From an uncultured Clostridia bacterium (GTDB lineage Bacteria; Bacillota; Clostridia; Oscillospirales; Acutalibacteraceae), in contig CALWUU010000037.1 of NCBI GenBank assembly GCA_944384835.1, positions 1 through 41,852 of the forward strand: 41,852 bases of DNA, read 5' to 3'. The notes under the pieces were generated by a model that saw only the letters and a list, made by a program, of their open reading frames with translations, ran no database searches and was not told the DNA's origin. The position numbers and the translations under genes were made by a program. Below, in pieces: positions 1 through 8,387 of this stretch (position 1 is its first letter; each line of letters begins with the position of its first letter).

Positions 1-30
1 CTCTTTCTGACAAATTTATAAAGCAAACAG

Positions 31-60
31 AAAACCCCCTGCTGCCAACCGCAACAGGGG
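31..60 (-). terminator. Intrinsic terminator after the first FUSC gene
   Basis: On the minus strand a stem of 10 bp (one G-T pair, arms 36-45 and 51-60, 5-nt loop) is followed by a T-rich run. It lies just beyond the stop codon of the gene ending at 69. Confidence 0.8.
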
Positions 61-68
61 ATTTGTTA

Positions 69-1175
69 TTAAGGAGACACTTCAACAGAGGTTTCTTTTG
101 AAGACGTTTGTTTTAATTTTTTCCATATATTTGCGTTATCAATCATGAGCAGAACAGCAACAATGAATACGCCGATTAGCAAGTATATCAGTCTTGCAGG
201 CCATGCGACTGCACTTTCTAATCCTAGGCTATGGGCGCTTCCTAATGCGCTGATAACAACAAAAATTTGCTGGAATTGATATTTATTGATATAAGTATAG
301 ATATATCCTACAACCAGTAAACCAATACTGATATATTCGGCCGGGAGAATAAAGTCAAAAATAGAAATGTAAATGAGGCCACCGATAATTGTAGCAAAAA
401 TGCGATAAGCAGTTCTATGGGCTGTTTCATGGGGATTTAATTGTGTAAGAGATAAAATAGGCAAACTGAGCCATAGCGTACGAGAAGAGCCAATCATATC
501 TCCAATGAACATTGCAATGGTCATACCAATTGCCATACGGAGGAAAAATCTGGTTTTCACAGAAGAATAAGAGACAGCCGTGTTTTTTATAGCCTCAAAA
601 ACATCTGCTTTTGGACAAGGCCTTTTTCTGTGAACAATAAAGTAAATGAATCCGACCAGTGCGCCTCCAGCAGCTAGACTGGTCATACGCATACCAAAGT
701 CTATTCCGTATACGGGAGTGCTTTGTGTGAAAATATAGCAAAGCAAGAATGGCATGAACGAACGGTACTCTGCTTTTTGACCGGATAGTACCATAATGGC
801 ACATACAGTAATAAAGTTTATCAAAAGTCCAAGCCAAGGGTTGATTGCTGCTGCAAATGCAGATAAGCCGGTTAATATGAATAAGCCAAAGATAACAAAT
901 GGTGCCTGAGTATGTTTGATACCTATATCCAATTTTAAAAACATTAACAGACCTGTTACAATACAAACGCCGGTGTATGTCGCGGCTGTACCAAACAATG
1001 CGCTGAAGCCAACAATAAATAGAATGATAAAAGCAAACAGAAGTGTTTTTGTACCAATTAATTTTAACAGTTTCATACTTTTTTTCGTAGGCTTTTTTTC
1101 ATGTTTCAACTGAGGTTCTTTTTTGTTAGATGCTGTATGTTCACGGTCTAACGTCTCTAATTCAACGTGTTCCAT
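69..1175 (-). CDS. FUSC family / aromatic acid exporter-like membrane protein
   Basis: The 368-residue protein has a charged, Lys-rich N-terminus (about residues 1-38) and two blocks of hydrophobic helices separated by a basic cytoplasmic loop (around HRKRPCPK). This two-block layout fits the FUSC/ArAE superfamily of inner-membrane exporters. The motif QSTPVYGIDFGMRM in the first block and the helix around IGMTIAMFIGD at the start of the second are shared closely with the next gene upstream, so the two are paralogues. Start ATG at 1175 has a GGAAG-type site upstream. The substrate is unknown; aromatic acids are a family-level guess. It has its own terminator. Confidence 0.8.
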   Translation of the reverse strand: MEHVELETLDREHTASNKKEPQLKHEKKPTKKSMKLLKLIGTKTLLFAFIILFIVGFSALFGTAATYTGVCIVTGLLMFLKLDIGIKHTQAPFVIFGLFILTGLSAFAAAINPWLGLLINFITVCAIMVLSGQKAEYRSFMPFLLCYIFTQSTPVYGIDFGMRMTSLAAGGALVGFIYFIVHRKRPCPKADVFEAIKNTAVSYSSVKTRFFLRMAIGMTIAMFIGDMIGSSRTLWLSLPILSLTQLNPHETAHRTAYRIFATIIGGLIYISIFDFILPAEYISIGLLVVGYIYTYINKYQFQQIFVVISALGSAHSLGLESAVAWPARLIYLLIGVFIVAVLLMIDNANIWKKLKQTSSKETSVEVSP

Positions 1176-1328
1176 GACAACATGACTTCCTTTCTAAAAT
1201 GAAATTTACAATCATCTAAAGTCTGCAGGCTTTAAAAAAATGACAGATTGCTGTTTTTGAGAAATAACGCAATGATAACATATTTAAAAGTTTAATTTGT
1301 GAATAAATCTTTAATATTATAAAATCAA

Positions 1329-1359
1329 AACCGGCATTATCAGTGAAATAATGCCGGTT
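1329..1359 (-). terminator. Intrinsic terminator after the second FUSC gene
   Basis: Perfect 12-bp stem (arms 1329-1340 and 1348-1359, 7-nt loop) followed on the minus strand by TTGATTTT. It separates the two FUSC paralogues into different transcripts, at least in part. Confidence 0.85.
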
Positions 1360-1362
1360 AGA

Positions 1363-2445
1363 TTAAGCAGAATCTGATTTTTTATGATGCGCTTTGATTT
1401 TTTCTATTTGCTCGTAAATCCGATCCATCAAACGGAATTTCGCACATAAACTGATGAATACTACAATTGCGATGCCGATTAATACAAACAGAATACGCAT
1501 TTCAAACGCTACATCTGCTTGCAGGAAAACCATTGCACCGCTTAAAGAGTTCAAGGTAATAAATATCTGCTGTATCCAATAAGTGCGCAGAAATAAATAG
1601 ATATATCCTGTTAATATGAGAAGCACGGGATGCCACGGATCCGGTACAACCCATTCAAATAATACAAAATATAAAATGCCGCCAATAATAGTTCCAATAA
1701 TTCGGTATACAATTTTTTTACGGCTTTCATTTACAAAGGGATGAACCAAAGAAAGAACAGTAAAGGAAATCCAAGCCGGTTTCAATACATGGTAGAAATC
1801 TCCAATTAGCATGGCAATGGTTAACCCTGTTGTTAAGCGAATGAAAAATTTGGTGCGTATAGAGCAAAAATGTGTTTCTCTGAAAATATCCGAAATATTG
1901 CGTTTTCTTTTTACCTTGCGGTGACGGATATAATAAATAATTGCCACAATCAAGCCGCCTCCCGCAATGCCGATCATGCGTAAGCCATAATCTATGCCAT
2001 ATACAGGACTGCTTTGTGCAAATATATAGCAGGATATAATAGGATAATAAGCTTTTGCCATTGGCTGGTGGCTGGTTAGGGTCAGTATGGTATAAATAGA
2101 TGCAAAGTTAACAAAAACACCGATTGCAGGATGGAAAGAAGCAAGAAAAGTAGCTCCTCCTGTTAAAAGAAACACACCCCAAATCACAAAGGCGCCTTGT
2201 AATGGTTTAATACCAATATCAGTTCGCCAGAAACTAATAATTGCAAGGGATATGGTTAGACCAATGAGACCATTTCCGCTTCCGAGAAAATAGGTATACA
2301 ATTCTACAAAGCCAAACATAAACGCAATTATCAACAGGTTGATAATTGCCCTTTTAAAAAAGCCCTTATGATTGTTGCCGGTTGGAATAGCTGCCGGAGA
2401 CATAGACTGTGCTGCATTGGCAATACCGTCAAAAGAGAATTCCAC
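1363..2445 (-). CDS. FUSC family membrane protein, tandem paralogue
   Basis: This 360-residue protein has the same architecture as the gene at 69-1175: two hydrophobic blocks and a basic loop (IRHRKVKRKRN). The shared signatures are QSSPVYGIDYGLRM, TGLTIAMLIGDF and a YRIIGTIIGGI helix. The N-terminus is shorter and not Lys-rich. The listed start is a GTG with only a weak upstream AGAAAG, so the true start could lie further in (ATG at 2403 is in frame). It probably exports small organic anions, as inferred only from the family. The promoter should lie between 2446 and about 2600. Confidence 0.8.
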   Translation of the reverse strand: MEFSFDGIANAAQSMSPAAIPTGNNHKGFFKRAIINLLIIAFMFGFVELYTYFLGSGNGLIGLTISLAIISFWRTDIGIKPLQGAFVIWGVFLLTGGATFLASFHPAIGVFVNFASIYTILTLTSHQPMAKAYYPIISCYIFAQSSPVYGIDYGLRMIGIAGGGLIVAIIYYIRHRKVKRKRNISDIFRETHFCSIRTKFFIRLTTGLTIAMLIGDFYHVLKPAWISFTVLSLVHPFVNESRKKIVYRIIGTIIGGILYFVLFEWVVPDPWHPVLLILTGYIYLFLRTYWIQQIFITLNSLSGAMVFLQADVAFEMRILFVLIGIAIVVFISLCAKFRLMDRIYEQIEKIKAHHKKSDSA

Positions 2446-2671
2446 TTGTACTCACGAACTTTCTGTAATATTTTTTCTTTTTATGTTAAAATAGTTAAAA
2501 AATAAAAAGAAAATATATGCTATATAACTATCATACGCGAAAAGGATAGGAGAAATGTGAACAATCTATGATTTGCACCGTAGAATTAACTAAATAAATA
2601 TAAAATATTATGTATATATTGCACAATGGACTGTGTTTTACCTTGTAATAATAGAGAAATAAAAAATATTA
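2446..2671. other. Divergent intergenic region upstream of rpsO
   Basis: AT-rich spacer between the divergent FUSC gene and the rpsO promoter. It has no coding potential on either strand and no clear repeat; it should contain the promoter of the minus-strand FUSC gene. Confidence 0.5.
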
Positions 2672-2700
2672 TTTACAAATGGTAGGGAATATGGTATAAT
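2672..2700 (+). promoter_or_regulatory. Sigma-A-type promoter of rpsO
   Basis: TTTACA (2672-2677), a 17-bp spacer and TATAAT (2695-2700). Transcription would begin near 2707, giving a leader of about 100 nt before the rpsO start. Confidence 0.8.
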
Positions 2701-2706
2701 CATTCG

Positions 2707-2809
2707 GTAAATATCCCTTGCCCCGGACTTAGGACTAAGCCCACATTAGGGGAATTCACCAGCCTTTTTCTGGGCTAGAGGATAAATAATAAAAAGGTGG
2801 AACCGGTTT
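2707..2809 (+). ncRNA. Structured rpsO mRNA leader (putative S15 autoregulatory element)
   Basis: The leader contains a CCCC...GGGG outer pairing (about 2720-2752) enclosing a TTAG/CTAA hairpin, then an AGCC...GGCT hairpin (about 2762-2777), before the ribosome site AAGGTGG. Leaders of S15 genes in several bacteria bind S15 and repress translation. The structure here was paired by eye and no named family was matched. Confidence 0.45.
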
Positions 2810-3076
2810 ATGTTATTAAAAGAAGAAAAAAGCAAAGTAATTGCAGAATATGCTACACATGAAGGAGATACAGGTTCTCCTGAAGTTCAAATTGCTATTC
2901 TTACAAAAAGAATTAACGATTTGACCGAGCATTTAAAAACACACAAAAAAGACCATCACTCCCGTCGCGGACTATTAAAAATGGTTGGTCAAAGAAGAAA
3001 TTTACTAAACTATGTCATGAAAAAGGATATTGAGCGTTACCGTTCTATTATTGCTAGACTTGGTATTCGTAAATAA
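2810..3076 (+). CDS. rpsO: 30S ribosomal protein S15
   Basis: S15 binds 16S rRNA in the platform of the small subunit. The 88-residue product has the family length and signatures: [14 protein letters not shown] near residue 19, [11 protein letters not shown] in the middle and the C-terminal [12 protein letters not shown]. The ATG follows AAGGTGG at a normal distance. It is a single-gene unit with its own promoter, structured leader and terminator. pnp, which often follows rpsO, is not here. Confidence 0.98.
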   Translation: MLLKEEKSKVIAEYATHEGDTGSPEVQIAILTKRINDLTEHLKTHKKDHHSRRGLLKMVGQRRNLLNYVMKKDIERYRSIIARLGIRK

Positions 3077-3086
3077 TGATTTTCAT

Positions 3087-3121
3087 AAAAAAACAGCTGT
3101 TTCAAAACAGCTGTTTTTTTA
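3087..3121 (+). terminator. rpsO terminator
   Basis: AACAGCTG/CAGCTGTT stem flanked by A and T runs, about 10 nt after the rpsO stop. Confidence 0.85.
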
Positions 3122-3201
3122 TTTTAAATGTCTTTTATCATTTTTACGAACGCCAAAATTTGTTGAAATATTATATATTTTATAGAATGATATATAAAAT
3201 A

Positions 3202-3229
3202 TTGACATTTTTTATATATGTGATATGAT
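3202..3229 (+). promoter_or_regulatory. Sigma-A-type promoter of the 3278 gene
   Basis: TTGACA (3202-3207), a 16-bp spacer and TATGAT (3224-3229), followed by an AAGGAGGAATT ribosome site just before the ATG at 3278. Confidence 0.75.
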
Positions 3230-3277
3230 GTAGGTATATCTATTGAGGTAATAAATGATGAAAGAAGGAGGAATTAT

Positions 3278-3832
3278 ATGAGATTTTTCAACTGGAAGAC
3301 AGCGATTGTTAGTTTGGTTATCTTTATGATTCCTATCTTCTTTTATCCTGTGTCAGGAACTATGACGAATGGGGTGACCACATACTCCTATGGCTTCCCA
3401 TCCAACTGGTTAACCGTGCAATTTGATACCCAAGGAGGCAGATTGTTTGGCTTTGAATTATTCGGATCTGATATTGTTGGAACGAATATCAGCATTTTAA
3501 CAGCTTTAGTAGATTTACTTGTTATCTATCTTGTGGTAACTGCTTTTGTCAAAGTGTTTTGGATCAACCACTTTTCTATCAAGTTTTCTAACTGGAGAGA
3601 AAAACGCCGCTGTCAAAAAGAAGGAATACCTTTTACAGACTCCCATTCTAACCAAGAGGAGCCACAGGCAGAAGGCGGTGCAATATCAATGACACAGGAA
3701 CATCAGAAAAAAGAAAGTGACAATTTTTCCGGAACGGAACAAATGATAGCGGAATCATTGCAAAAACATGCATATCAGGAAGAATTACAGTCTGATCTGC
3801 TGGGAAATCTGGAGAAGGATAAAACTGCTTAA
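3278..3832 (+). CDS. Membrane protein of unknown function
   Basis: I do not recognise this 184-residue protein. It has one N-terminal hydrophobic helix (about residues 8-24), an exposed segment of about 50 residues rich in aromatic and polar residues, a second helix (about 72-94), and a hydrophilic tail rich in Glu, Gln and Lys (about 110-184). Both ends are therefore probably cytoplasmic. A strong promoter and an AGGAGG site make it a real gene. Its last codons overlap the convergent end of spoVAD by 4 bp. No terminator separates the two, so the convergent transcripts may overlap. Confidence 0.7.
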   Translation: MRFFNWKTAIVSLVIFMIPIFFYPVSGTMTNGVTTYSYGFPSNWLTVQFDTQGGRLFGFELFGSDIVGTNISILTALVDLLVIYLVVTAFVKVFWINHFSIKFSNWREKRRCQKEGIPFTDSHSNQEEPQAEGGAISMTQEHQKKESDNFSGTEQMIAESLQKHAYQEELQSDLLGNLEKDKTA

Positions 3833-4896
3833 ATTCCTTTTAGGCGCACCAAATGTGCGATGCTGGGGATACTCTCTCCTTGTTGTGAAGAGGTTGTAGA
3901 CATAAGCGCTCCCGTAGCTACAAATAGGATATCGTTTAATTTTCCGGATTTTATATCATTTAACAATTTAGAGCATAATACAGAAGCAGAGCATCCGCAG
4001 CCGGAACCTCCGGCGTGAACATCTTGCTTTTTACGGTCAAACAGCATCTTTCCGCAATCATTGTGAACCTTACTCACATCAACGCCTTCTTGTTCCATTA
4101 ATTGCAATAAAAGGTTGCTGCCAACATATCCTAAATCTCCCGTAACAATCAAATCATAATCAGAAGGTGTCGTGTGGGTGTCTGACAAATAATCCAATAT
4201 GGTTTGTGCTGCTGCAGGAGCCATGGCTGCGCCCATATTATTGGCGTCTTTAATGCCCATATCTGTAATTTTTCCAATACATACTTCTGTGATAACAGGT
4301 GTTTTCTCCAAAGAATCAGTTTCTTTGGAGCTTTTTGTTTTTACTTGCTCTTGTGCTATAACAGTTGTTTGGGGAACCACAATTACAGAGCCTGAAGCGG
4401 TTGCGGTCCACTGCGCCGTAGGGGGACGTTGTCCACCGTATTCCAACGGCAGTCGGAATTGACGCTCTGCAGAACAAAAATGGGATGAGGTAACTGCAGC
4501 GGCAATGCGCGCCGTACCTGATTCCACAAATAAGGCGGCCAGGGCAAGTGTTTGGGCCATAGTAGAACATGCGCCGTATTGTCCTAAAAACGGAATATTT
4601 AAACTGCGTAAACCAAATGTTGAAGAAATACATTGGTTTAGTAAATCACCTGCAAAAATAATATCGACATCCTTTGCGTTTATACAGGCTTTTTTCAGGG
4701 CGATTTCAACAGCTTCTTTTTGCAGGCGGCTTTCTGCCTTTTCCCAGCTGCTTTCCCCAAGGGAAGTATCTTTATAGCTGCGGTCAAATTCATTGCCAAG
4801 AGGTCCCTCTTTTTCCTTTTTTCCTACCACAGAGGCATATCCTGCTATTTTTGGGGCGGTTTCCAATGAAATTGTATATCTGCCAACACGCTTCAT
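3829..4896 (-). CDS. spoVAD: Stage V sporulation protein AD
   Basis: SpoVAD is the dipicolinic-acid-binding component of the SpoVA channel that loads the forespore core. The 355-residue protein has the thiolase-like fold typical of the family: LETAPKIAGYASVVGKKE at the N-terminus, FAGDLLNQC near residues 81-89, GQYGACSTM with Cys110, and the C-terminal CGCSASV motif. It is slightly longer than I expect for the family because of a low-complexity Lys/Ser/Glu-rich insert at about residues 176-201. The start has an AGGAG site. It stands alone, about 1 kb downstream of spoVAC on the same strand with an opposite-strand gene between them, which is unusual. Confidence 0.95.
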   Translation of the reverse strand: MKRVGRYTISLETAPKIAGYASVVGKKEKEGPLGNEFDRSYKDTSLGESSWEKAESRLQKEAVEIALKKACINAKDVDIIFAGDLLNQCISSTFGLRSLNIPFLGQYGACSTMAQTLALAALFVESGTARIAAAVTSSHFCSAERQFRLPLEYGGQRPPTAQWTATASGSVIVVPQTTVIAQEQVKTKSSKETDSLEKTPVITEVCIGKITDMGIKDANNMGAAMAPAAAQTILDYLSDTHTTPSDYDLIVTGDLGYVGSNLLLQLMEQEGVDVSKVHNDCGKMLFDRKKQDVHAGGSGCGCSASVLCSKLLNDIKSGKLNDILFVATGALMSTTSSQQGESIPSIAHLVRLKGI

Positions 4897-5137
4897 TACT
4901 GTAAACTCCTTCTATTCTATCATCATTTTCTTTGAATATCTTAACATCGAACACATTAGGTGAATTCTTTCTTTTATCTTACCCGAAATTTTCTACGGTA
5001 TACTTTTCTGAAAGATAGCTGCCAGTTGCGTAAAATTTATCAATATCTTCTTATAGGATTGATTTTTGTTTCATGATACATTACCATGAAAACAGAATAC
5101 TTTGATATTGAAAATTATGAAGTATAAGGAGTTTGTC

Positions 5138-5890
5138 ATGATGGAACAAAAACGAATTTTATTGTTAGGGGCATATAGTATGGAAGTTGTAGAGTGTGGA
5201 GGTGCTCTGCTAAAGAATGCGTTAAACGGAGGTATTTCTCATGCTGCCATTGCTTTTGCAGGAGAAAAGATGCAGTCTGATTTAAAAAAATCAGCTGAAA
5301 TTCTACAAACTTCTGTTGAATTTTTAAATATGGATACAGGAAAAATTACAGCTTCTTATGAGGAAAAGCTGCAAATGATTCGTGTGATTCGTTCTTTTAG
5401 ACCGGATATTATTATTACGCAAGATACGGAGCATTGTATCTATGATTTAGATCCGGGCAGACGTCCTTTTATGACTTTGGTATTGGAAGCAATGGCATTG
5501 GCAGGCAGAGAATATGCGGTGGAAGAACTAGGCGGTTTAAAACCTTGGGGAGATTTTACAATTTACTTCATGACGCCGGAGCATCCAAATTGTGTGCTGG
5601 ATATTTTTGATGTATGGGAGCAAAAATGCCAGGCTATGGATATGCTGGAAGCACAACTGGAGTTTTTCGGGAAACGCGAGCATATTGATGGAAAAAAATT
5701 AGAGGAACGGAAGTCTTTGGTGAATCAGTGGGATTCTCTTACTACGGATATTGAGAGAGGACGCGCACTGAAAAGAGAGATGGATAAAGCGTATTACACA
5801 TATTTACATTCAACAGGACATTGTAATGTGACATATGCGGAAAGCTACCGAAGAGAAGGTTTTTATGTTTTTGATGAACTAATCAAATAA
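5138..5890 (+). CDS. PIG-L-like deacetylase homologue with degenerate active site
   Basis: The protein (about 250 residues from this start) follows the PIG-L/LmbE fold order: a strand ILLLGA, a helix GGALLKNA, RSFRPDIIIT near residues 85-94, and the C-terminal TYAESYRREGFYVF typical of sugar N-deacetylases. The usual zinc-binding HPDD is replaced by AYSMEV (12-17), and the usual HPDH is replaced by YDLDPGRR (102-109). It may bind a sugar without hydrolysing it, or use another chemistry. ATG 5138 is chosen because AAGGAG lies 6 nt upstream; in-frame upstream starts lack such a site. It lies between spoVAD and spoVAC on the opposite strand, so a forespore or spore-coat role is possible but not shown. 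Confidence 0.7.
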   Translation: MMEQKRILLLGAYSMEVVECGGALLKNALNGGISHAAIAFAGEKMQSDLKKSAEILQTSVEFLNMDTGKITASYEEKLQMIRVIRSFRPDIIITQDTEHCIYDLDPGRRPFMTLVLEAMALAGREYAVEELGGLKPWGDFTIYFMTPEHPNCVLDIFDVWEQKCQAMDMLEAQLEFFGKREHIDGKKLEERKSLVNQWDSLTTDIERGRALKREMDKAYYTYLHSTGHCNVTYAESYRREGFYVFDELIK

Positions 5891-5894
5891 AAAG

Positions 5895-5925
5895 AAAAGG
5901 GTAACGAGATGTTACCCTTTTTTTA
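5895..5925. terminator. Bidirectional terminator between the PIG-L-like gene and spoVAC
   Basis: 11-bp stem (5895-5905 and 5911-5921) with A and T runs on both sides. It lies between two convergent genes and ends at the spoVAC stop. Confidence 0.85.
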
Positions 5926-6366
5926 GAATAAGCTGATGATATAAAGAATGATACCGTATATAATAGAAGAAACGATGCCGTATACCAATACCGGACCGGA
6001 AATAATAAACATTTTGGCGCTTAATCCTAATACATGACCTTCACTTTTAAATTCCATAGCAGGTGAGACGATAGAGTTGGAAAACCCGGTAATAGGAACC
6101 AATGTGCCTGCTCCGGCAATTTTTGCAATATTATCATAAACTTTAAATGCGGTCAAAATAGCTGCTAATCCGATTAAAGTGATAGATACGGCAGCACGCG
6201 CATTTTTTACATCCATACCCAACATGAGGTATCCCTCTAAAATACCTTGTCCAATGGTGCAAATAGCGCCTCCAAATAAAAAAGCCATGACAGAATTTTT
6301 TACAAATGTACTTGGAGGAGACGCTTGTTTTGCCATTTTGCCATAAACATCTTTTGTCATTTTCAT
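5923..6366 (-). CDS. spoVAC: Stage V sporulation protein AC
   Basis: SpoVAC is an integral membrane subunit of the SpoVA dipicolinate channel, proposed to be mechanosensitive. The 147-residue protein begins with a short cytoplasmic stretch and then has several hydrophobic helices. Family signatures include AFLFGGAICTIGQGIL (about residues 29-44), AGAGTLVPITGFSNSIVSPAMEFKSEG (about 84-110) and the C-terminal SGPVLVYG. Length is normal for the family. GGAGG lies 8 nt before the ATG. It is separated from spoVAD by the opposite-strand PIG-L-like gene and has its own terminator, so it is transcribed alone or with the metallohydrolase upstream. Confidence 0.95.
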   Translation of the reverse strand: MKMTKDVYGKMAKQASPPSTFVKNSVMAFLFGGAICTIGQGILEGYLMLGMDVKNARAAVSITLIGLAAILTAFKVYDNIAKIAGAGTLVPITGFSNSIVSPAMEFKSEGHVLGLSAKMFIISGPVLVYGIVSSIIYGIILYIISLF

Positions 6367-6437
6367 GGATAAAACCTCCTTTGTCGGAAGTTAGTTTTCC
6401 ATAAAAAAATAATTTTATGCGATTCTTTTTACAAATC

Positions 6438-6470
6438 AAAAACAGACAAGCAACCCGCTTGTCTGTTTTT
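6438..6470 (-). terminator. Terminator after the metallohydrolase gene
   Basis: Perfect 11-bp stem (6441-6451 and 6457-6467). On the minus strand the following tract is TTTGATTTG, so termination may be partial and allow read-through into spoVAC. Confidence 0.65.
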
Positions 6471-7388
6471 TTAAGATGATTTAGAAACACTTTTTAAATT
6501 TGTTGTGATAGTGTAAGTCGTTCCATCCGTTTCAGCTAAAATAGTTCCGTCCAAGTCTGTTCGATACACGGTAATATGGCTGCTGTTTATTTTATCTATG
6601 GTTTCTTGATGAGGATGTCCATAATCGTTATCTTTTCCGCAGGAAATAATTGCGGCGGAAGGTGAAGCTGCGGTAAGGAATTGATTTGTTGTGGAAGTGG
6701 AACTTCCGTGATGACCCAGCTTTAAAATGTCACACGACAAATCATATCCTTTGGACAGCATTTCATTTTCACTTTCTTTTTCAGCGTCCCCTGTAAATAA
6801 AAAGCGATTATTTCCGTATGTTAGTTTTGTTACGATAGAATAATTATTTAAGTCTTTATATTCCGTGTTGTTGGGAGCTAAAATTTCTAACGCAGCATTA
6901 TCGTTGCTGAAAATGGTGGTACCTGCTTTTGCCTGATTGATTTTCATACCTTTTGCTTGAATCGTTTCCAGCAGTTTGGTATAGGTGGCAGTGGTTGGTA
7001 TTTGGTCATCGGCAATTTTTGGCATATATATTTCACCAATTTCAAAATTTTCAATTACTTTTTCCATACCTCCAATATGATCGGCATGAGGATGTGTGGC
7101 AATCAGAATATCAATTTTATCTACGCCAAGCTCTTTCAAATATGCAGTGAGCTGGTCGCTTCCGGATTTCAGACCAGCATCTATTAATATGTTTTCCCCG
7201 GTGGGCAAACGAATGAGTTCAGAATCGCCTTGTCCTACATCCAGATAATATATTTGTGCCTTATCTAAAGATACAGAAGAATTTGTAGTGTTATCAGAGG
7301 AATCAATAGAAATATTGCATCCTGTTAGTATAAACATACCCAATATGGTTATCAATACACTCAATATTATATAATATATCTTTTTCAT
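6471..7388 (-). CDS. ComEC/Rec2-related metallo-beta-lactamase-fold lipoprotein
   Basis: The 305-residue protein starts with a lipoprotein signal peptide ending at ILTGC (Cys24). The rest is a metallo-beta-lactamase fold like the soluble domain of ComEC: LDVGQGDSELI (49-59), THPHADHIGG with metal ligands His99, His101, Asp103 and His104, FTGDAE in the middle, LKLGHHGS, and SCGKDNDYGHPH near the C-terminus. It lacks ComEC's channel domain, so it is a free-standing extracellular hydrolase, perhaps acting on nucleic acid or a phosphodiester; the substrate is unproven. The gene is followed by a hairpin and then spoVAC on the same strand. Confidence 0.88.
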   Translation of the reverse strand: MKKIYYIILSVLITILGMFILTGCNISIDSSDNTTNSSVSLDKAQIYYLDVGQGDSELIRLPTGENILIDAGLKSGSDQLTAYLKELGVDKIDILIATHPHADHIGGMEKVIENFEIGEIYMPKIADDQIPTTATYTKLLETIQAKGMKINQAKAGTTIFSNDNAALEILAPNNTEYKDLNNYSIVTKLTYGNNRFLFTGDAEKESENEMLSKGYDLSCDILKLGHHGSSTSTTNQFLTAASPSAAIISCGKDNDYGHPHQETIDKINSSHITVYRTDLDGTILAETDGTTYTITTNLKSVSKSS

Positions 7389-7712
7389 ACGTTCTTCCTT
7401 TATTTTATCAAATAGTTTATATGGTAGCTTATTATATCATGATAATATTATAAGGTCAATTTATACAAGGTGCTTTGTACTGATATCCTTTCATAACAAG
7501 AATATTTTAGAAAATAGATGTTAAATTTTCCAAGTAATTTTATATATGCGGTACAACCTGATAACAGTATCAAAACAAATATTAAAAGGAATATCTTCCT
7601 ATGTTCAAGATTTTAGCTGTTGAACGGTATCTTGTAACTCCTGTAAGTTAAAATTGCGCAGCCATTTCTTTTGTGTTATAATGATTTAAAATTTCAAAAA
7701 AGGAGCTTTTAT

Positions 7713-8375
7713 ATGGATAGTACAGCCGAACAGCCGCCTTTAAGGCTGGAGTTAGGATCTATGGAGGACTTGCCTACGATTTTTCACTGTTTGCAAGAGC
7801 AATTTCCTCCCGATGAGTTTTATAATTATGAGCGTATGGAGCAGATGATGCACCACAATCAATATAAAATTTTATTGTATAAACGTGGAGATGACTTAAT
7901 TGGTTACGCTACCGTATGCAGTATGGCGGAATCTCAAATACTATGGTTAGATTTGCTGGCGATTTTACCGCAGTACCAAAATGATGGTTACGGGGGAAGA
8001 TTATTTGAGGCAATCTATCAAAAGTACTGCGGACCGTTTAATGGAGTTTTACTTTGTGCGGAACGGGTTGATTCTAAGGATCCTGACTATGCGTTACAGC
8101 AGGAACGCCGGCTGAAATTCTATGAAAAGCACGGCGCTTACCGTTTGAAAACAGATTTTATCCTTCCTACCAAAACAGGCGGTATGCACATGTATCTATA
8201 CTATAAACCCCATAAAGGCATTTTTCATATTTCACGCAGAGATCAGGTGGAATTGATTACTCAAATGTTCGATTATTGTTATTCGCATATTAAACATGCA
8301 CCTCAGTTGCTGCATGACTTTAATCAAACAATTGTAGATGAAACATTTAAAGATGAACGCAAAGCAAAAAAATAA
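7713..8375 (+). CDS. GNAT family N-acetyltransferase
   Basis: The protein (220 residues from this start) has the GNAT order: LRLELGSMEDLPTIFHCL at the N-terminus, the strand LIGYATVCSM, then motif A LAILPQYQNDGYGGRLFEAI, which carries the acetyl-CoA-binding Q-x-x-G-x-G signature, and YEKHGAYRL near the C-terminal side. ATG 7713 has AAAAGGAGC upstream and is preferred to the longer in-frame start at 7671. The acceptor is unknown. The next gene begins 12 nt after its stop with its own ribosome site, so both are probably one operon. Confidence 0.85.
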   Translation: MDSTAEQPPLRLELGSMEDLPTIFHCLQEQFPPDEFYNYERMEQMMHHNQYKILLYKRGDDLIGYATVCSMAESQILWLDLLAILPQYQNDGYGGRLFEAIYQKYCGPFNGVLLCAERVDSKDPDYALQQERRLKFYEKHGAYRLKTDFILPTKTGGMHMYLYYKPHKGIFHISRRDQVELITQMFDYCYSHIKHAPQLLHDFNQTIVDETFKDERKAKK

Positions 8376-8387
8376 AGGAGTAAAGAT

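Noticed and set aside
595-966. 123-codon frame inside the first FUSC gene
   Set aside because: Shadow of the real gene, with no family match and no ribosome site.
4316-4633. Open frame inside spoVAD
   Set aside because: Shadow frame; spoVAD is unmistakable in the other frame.
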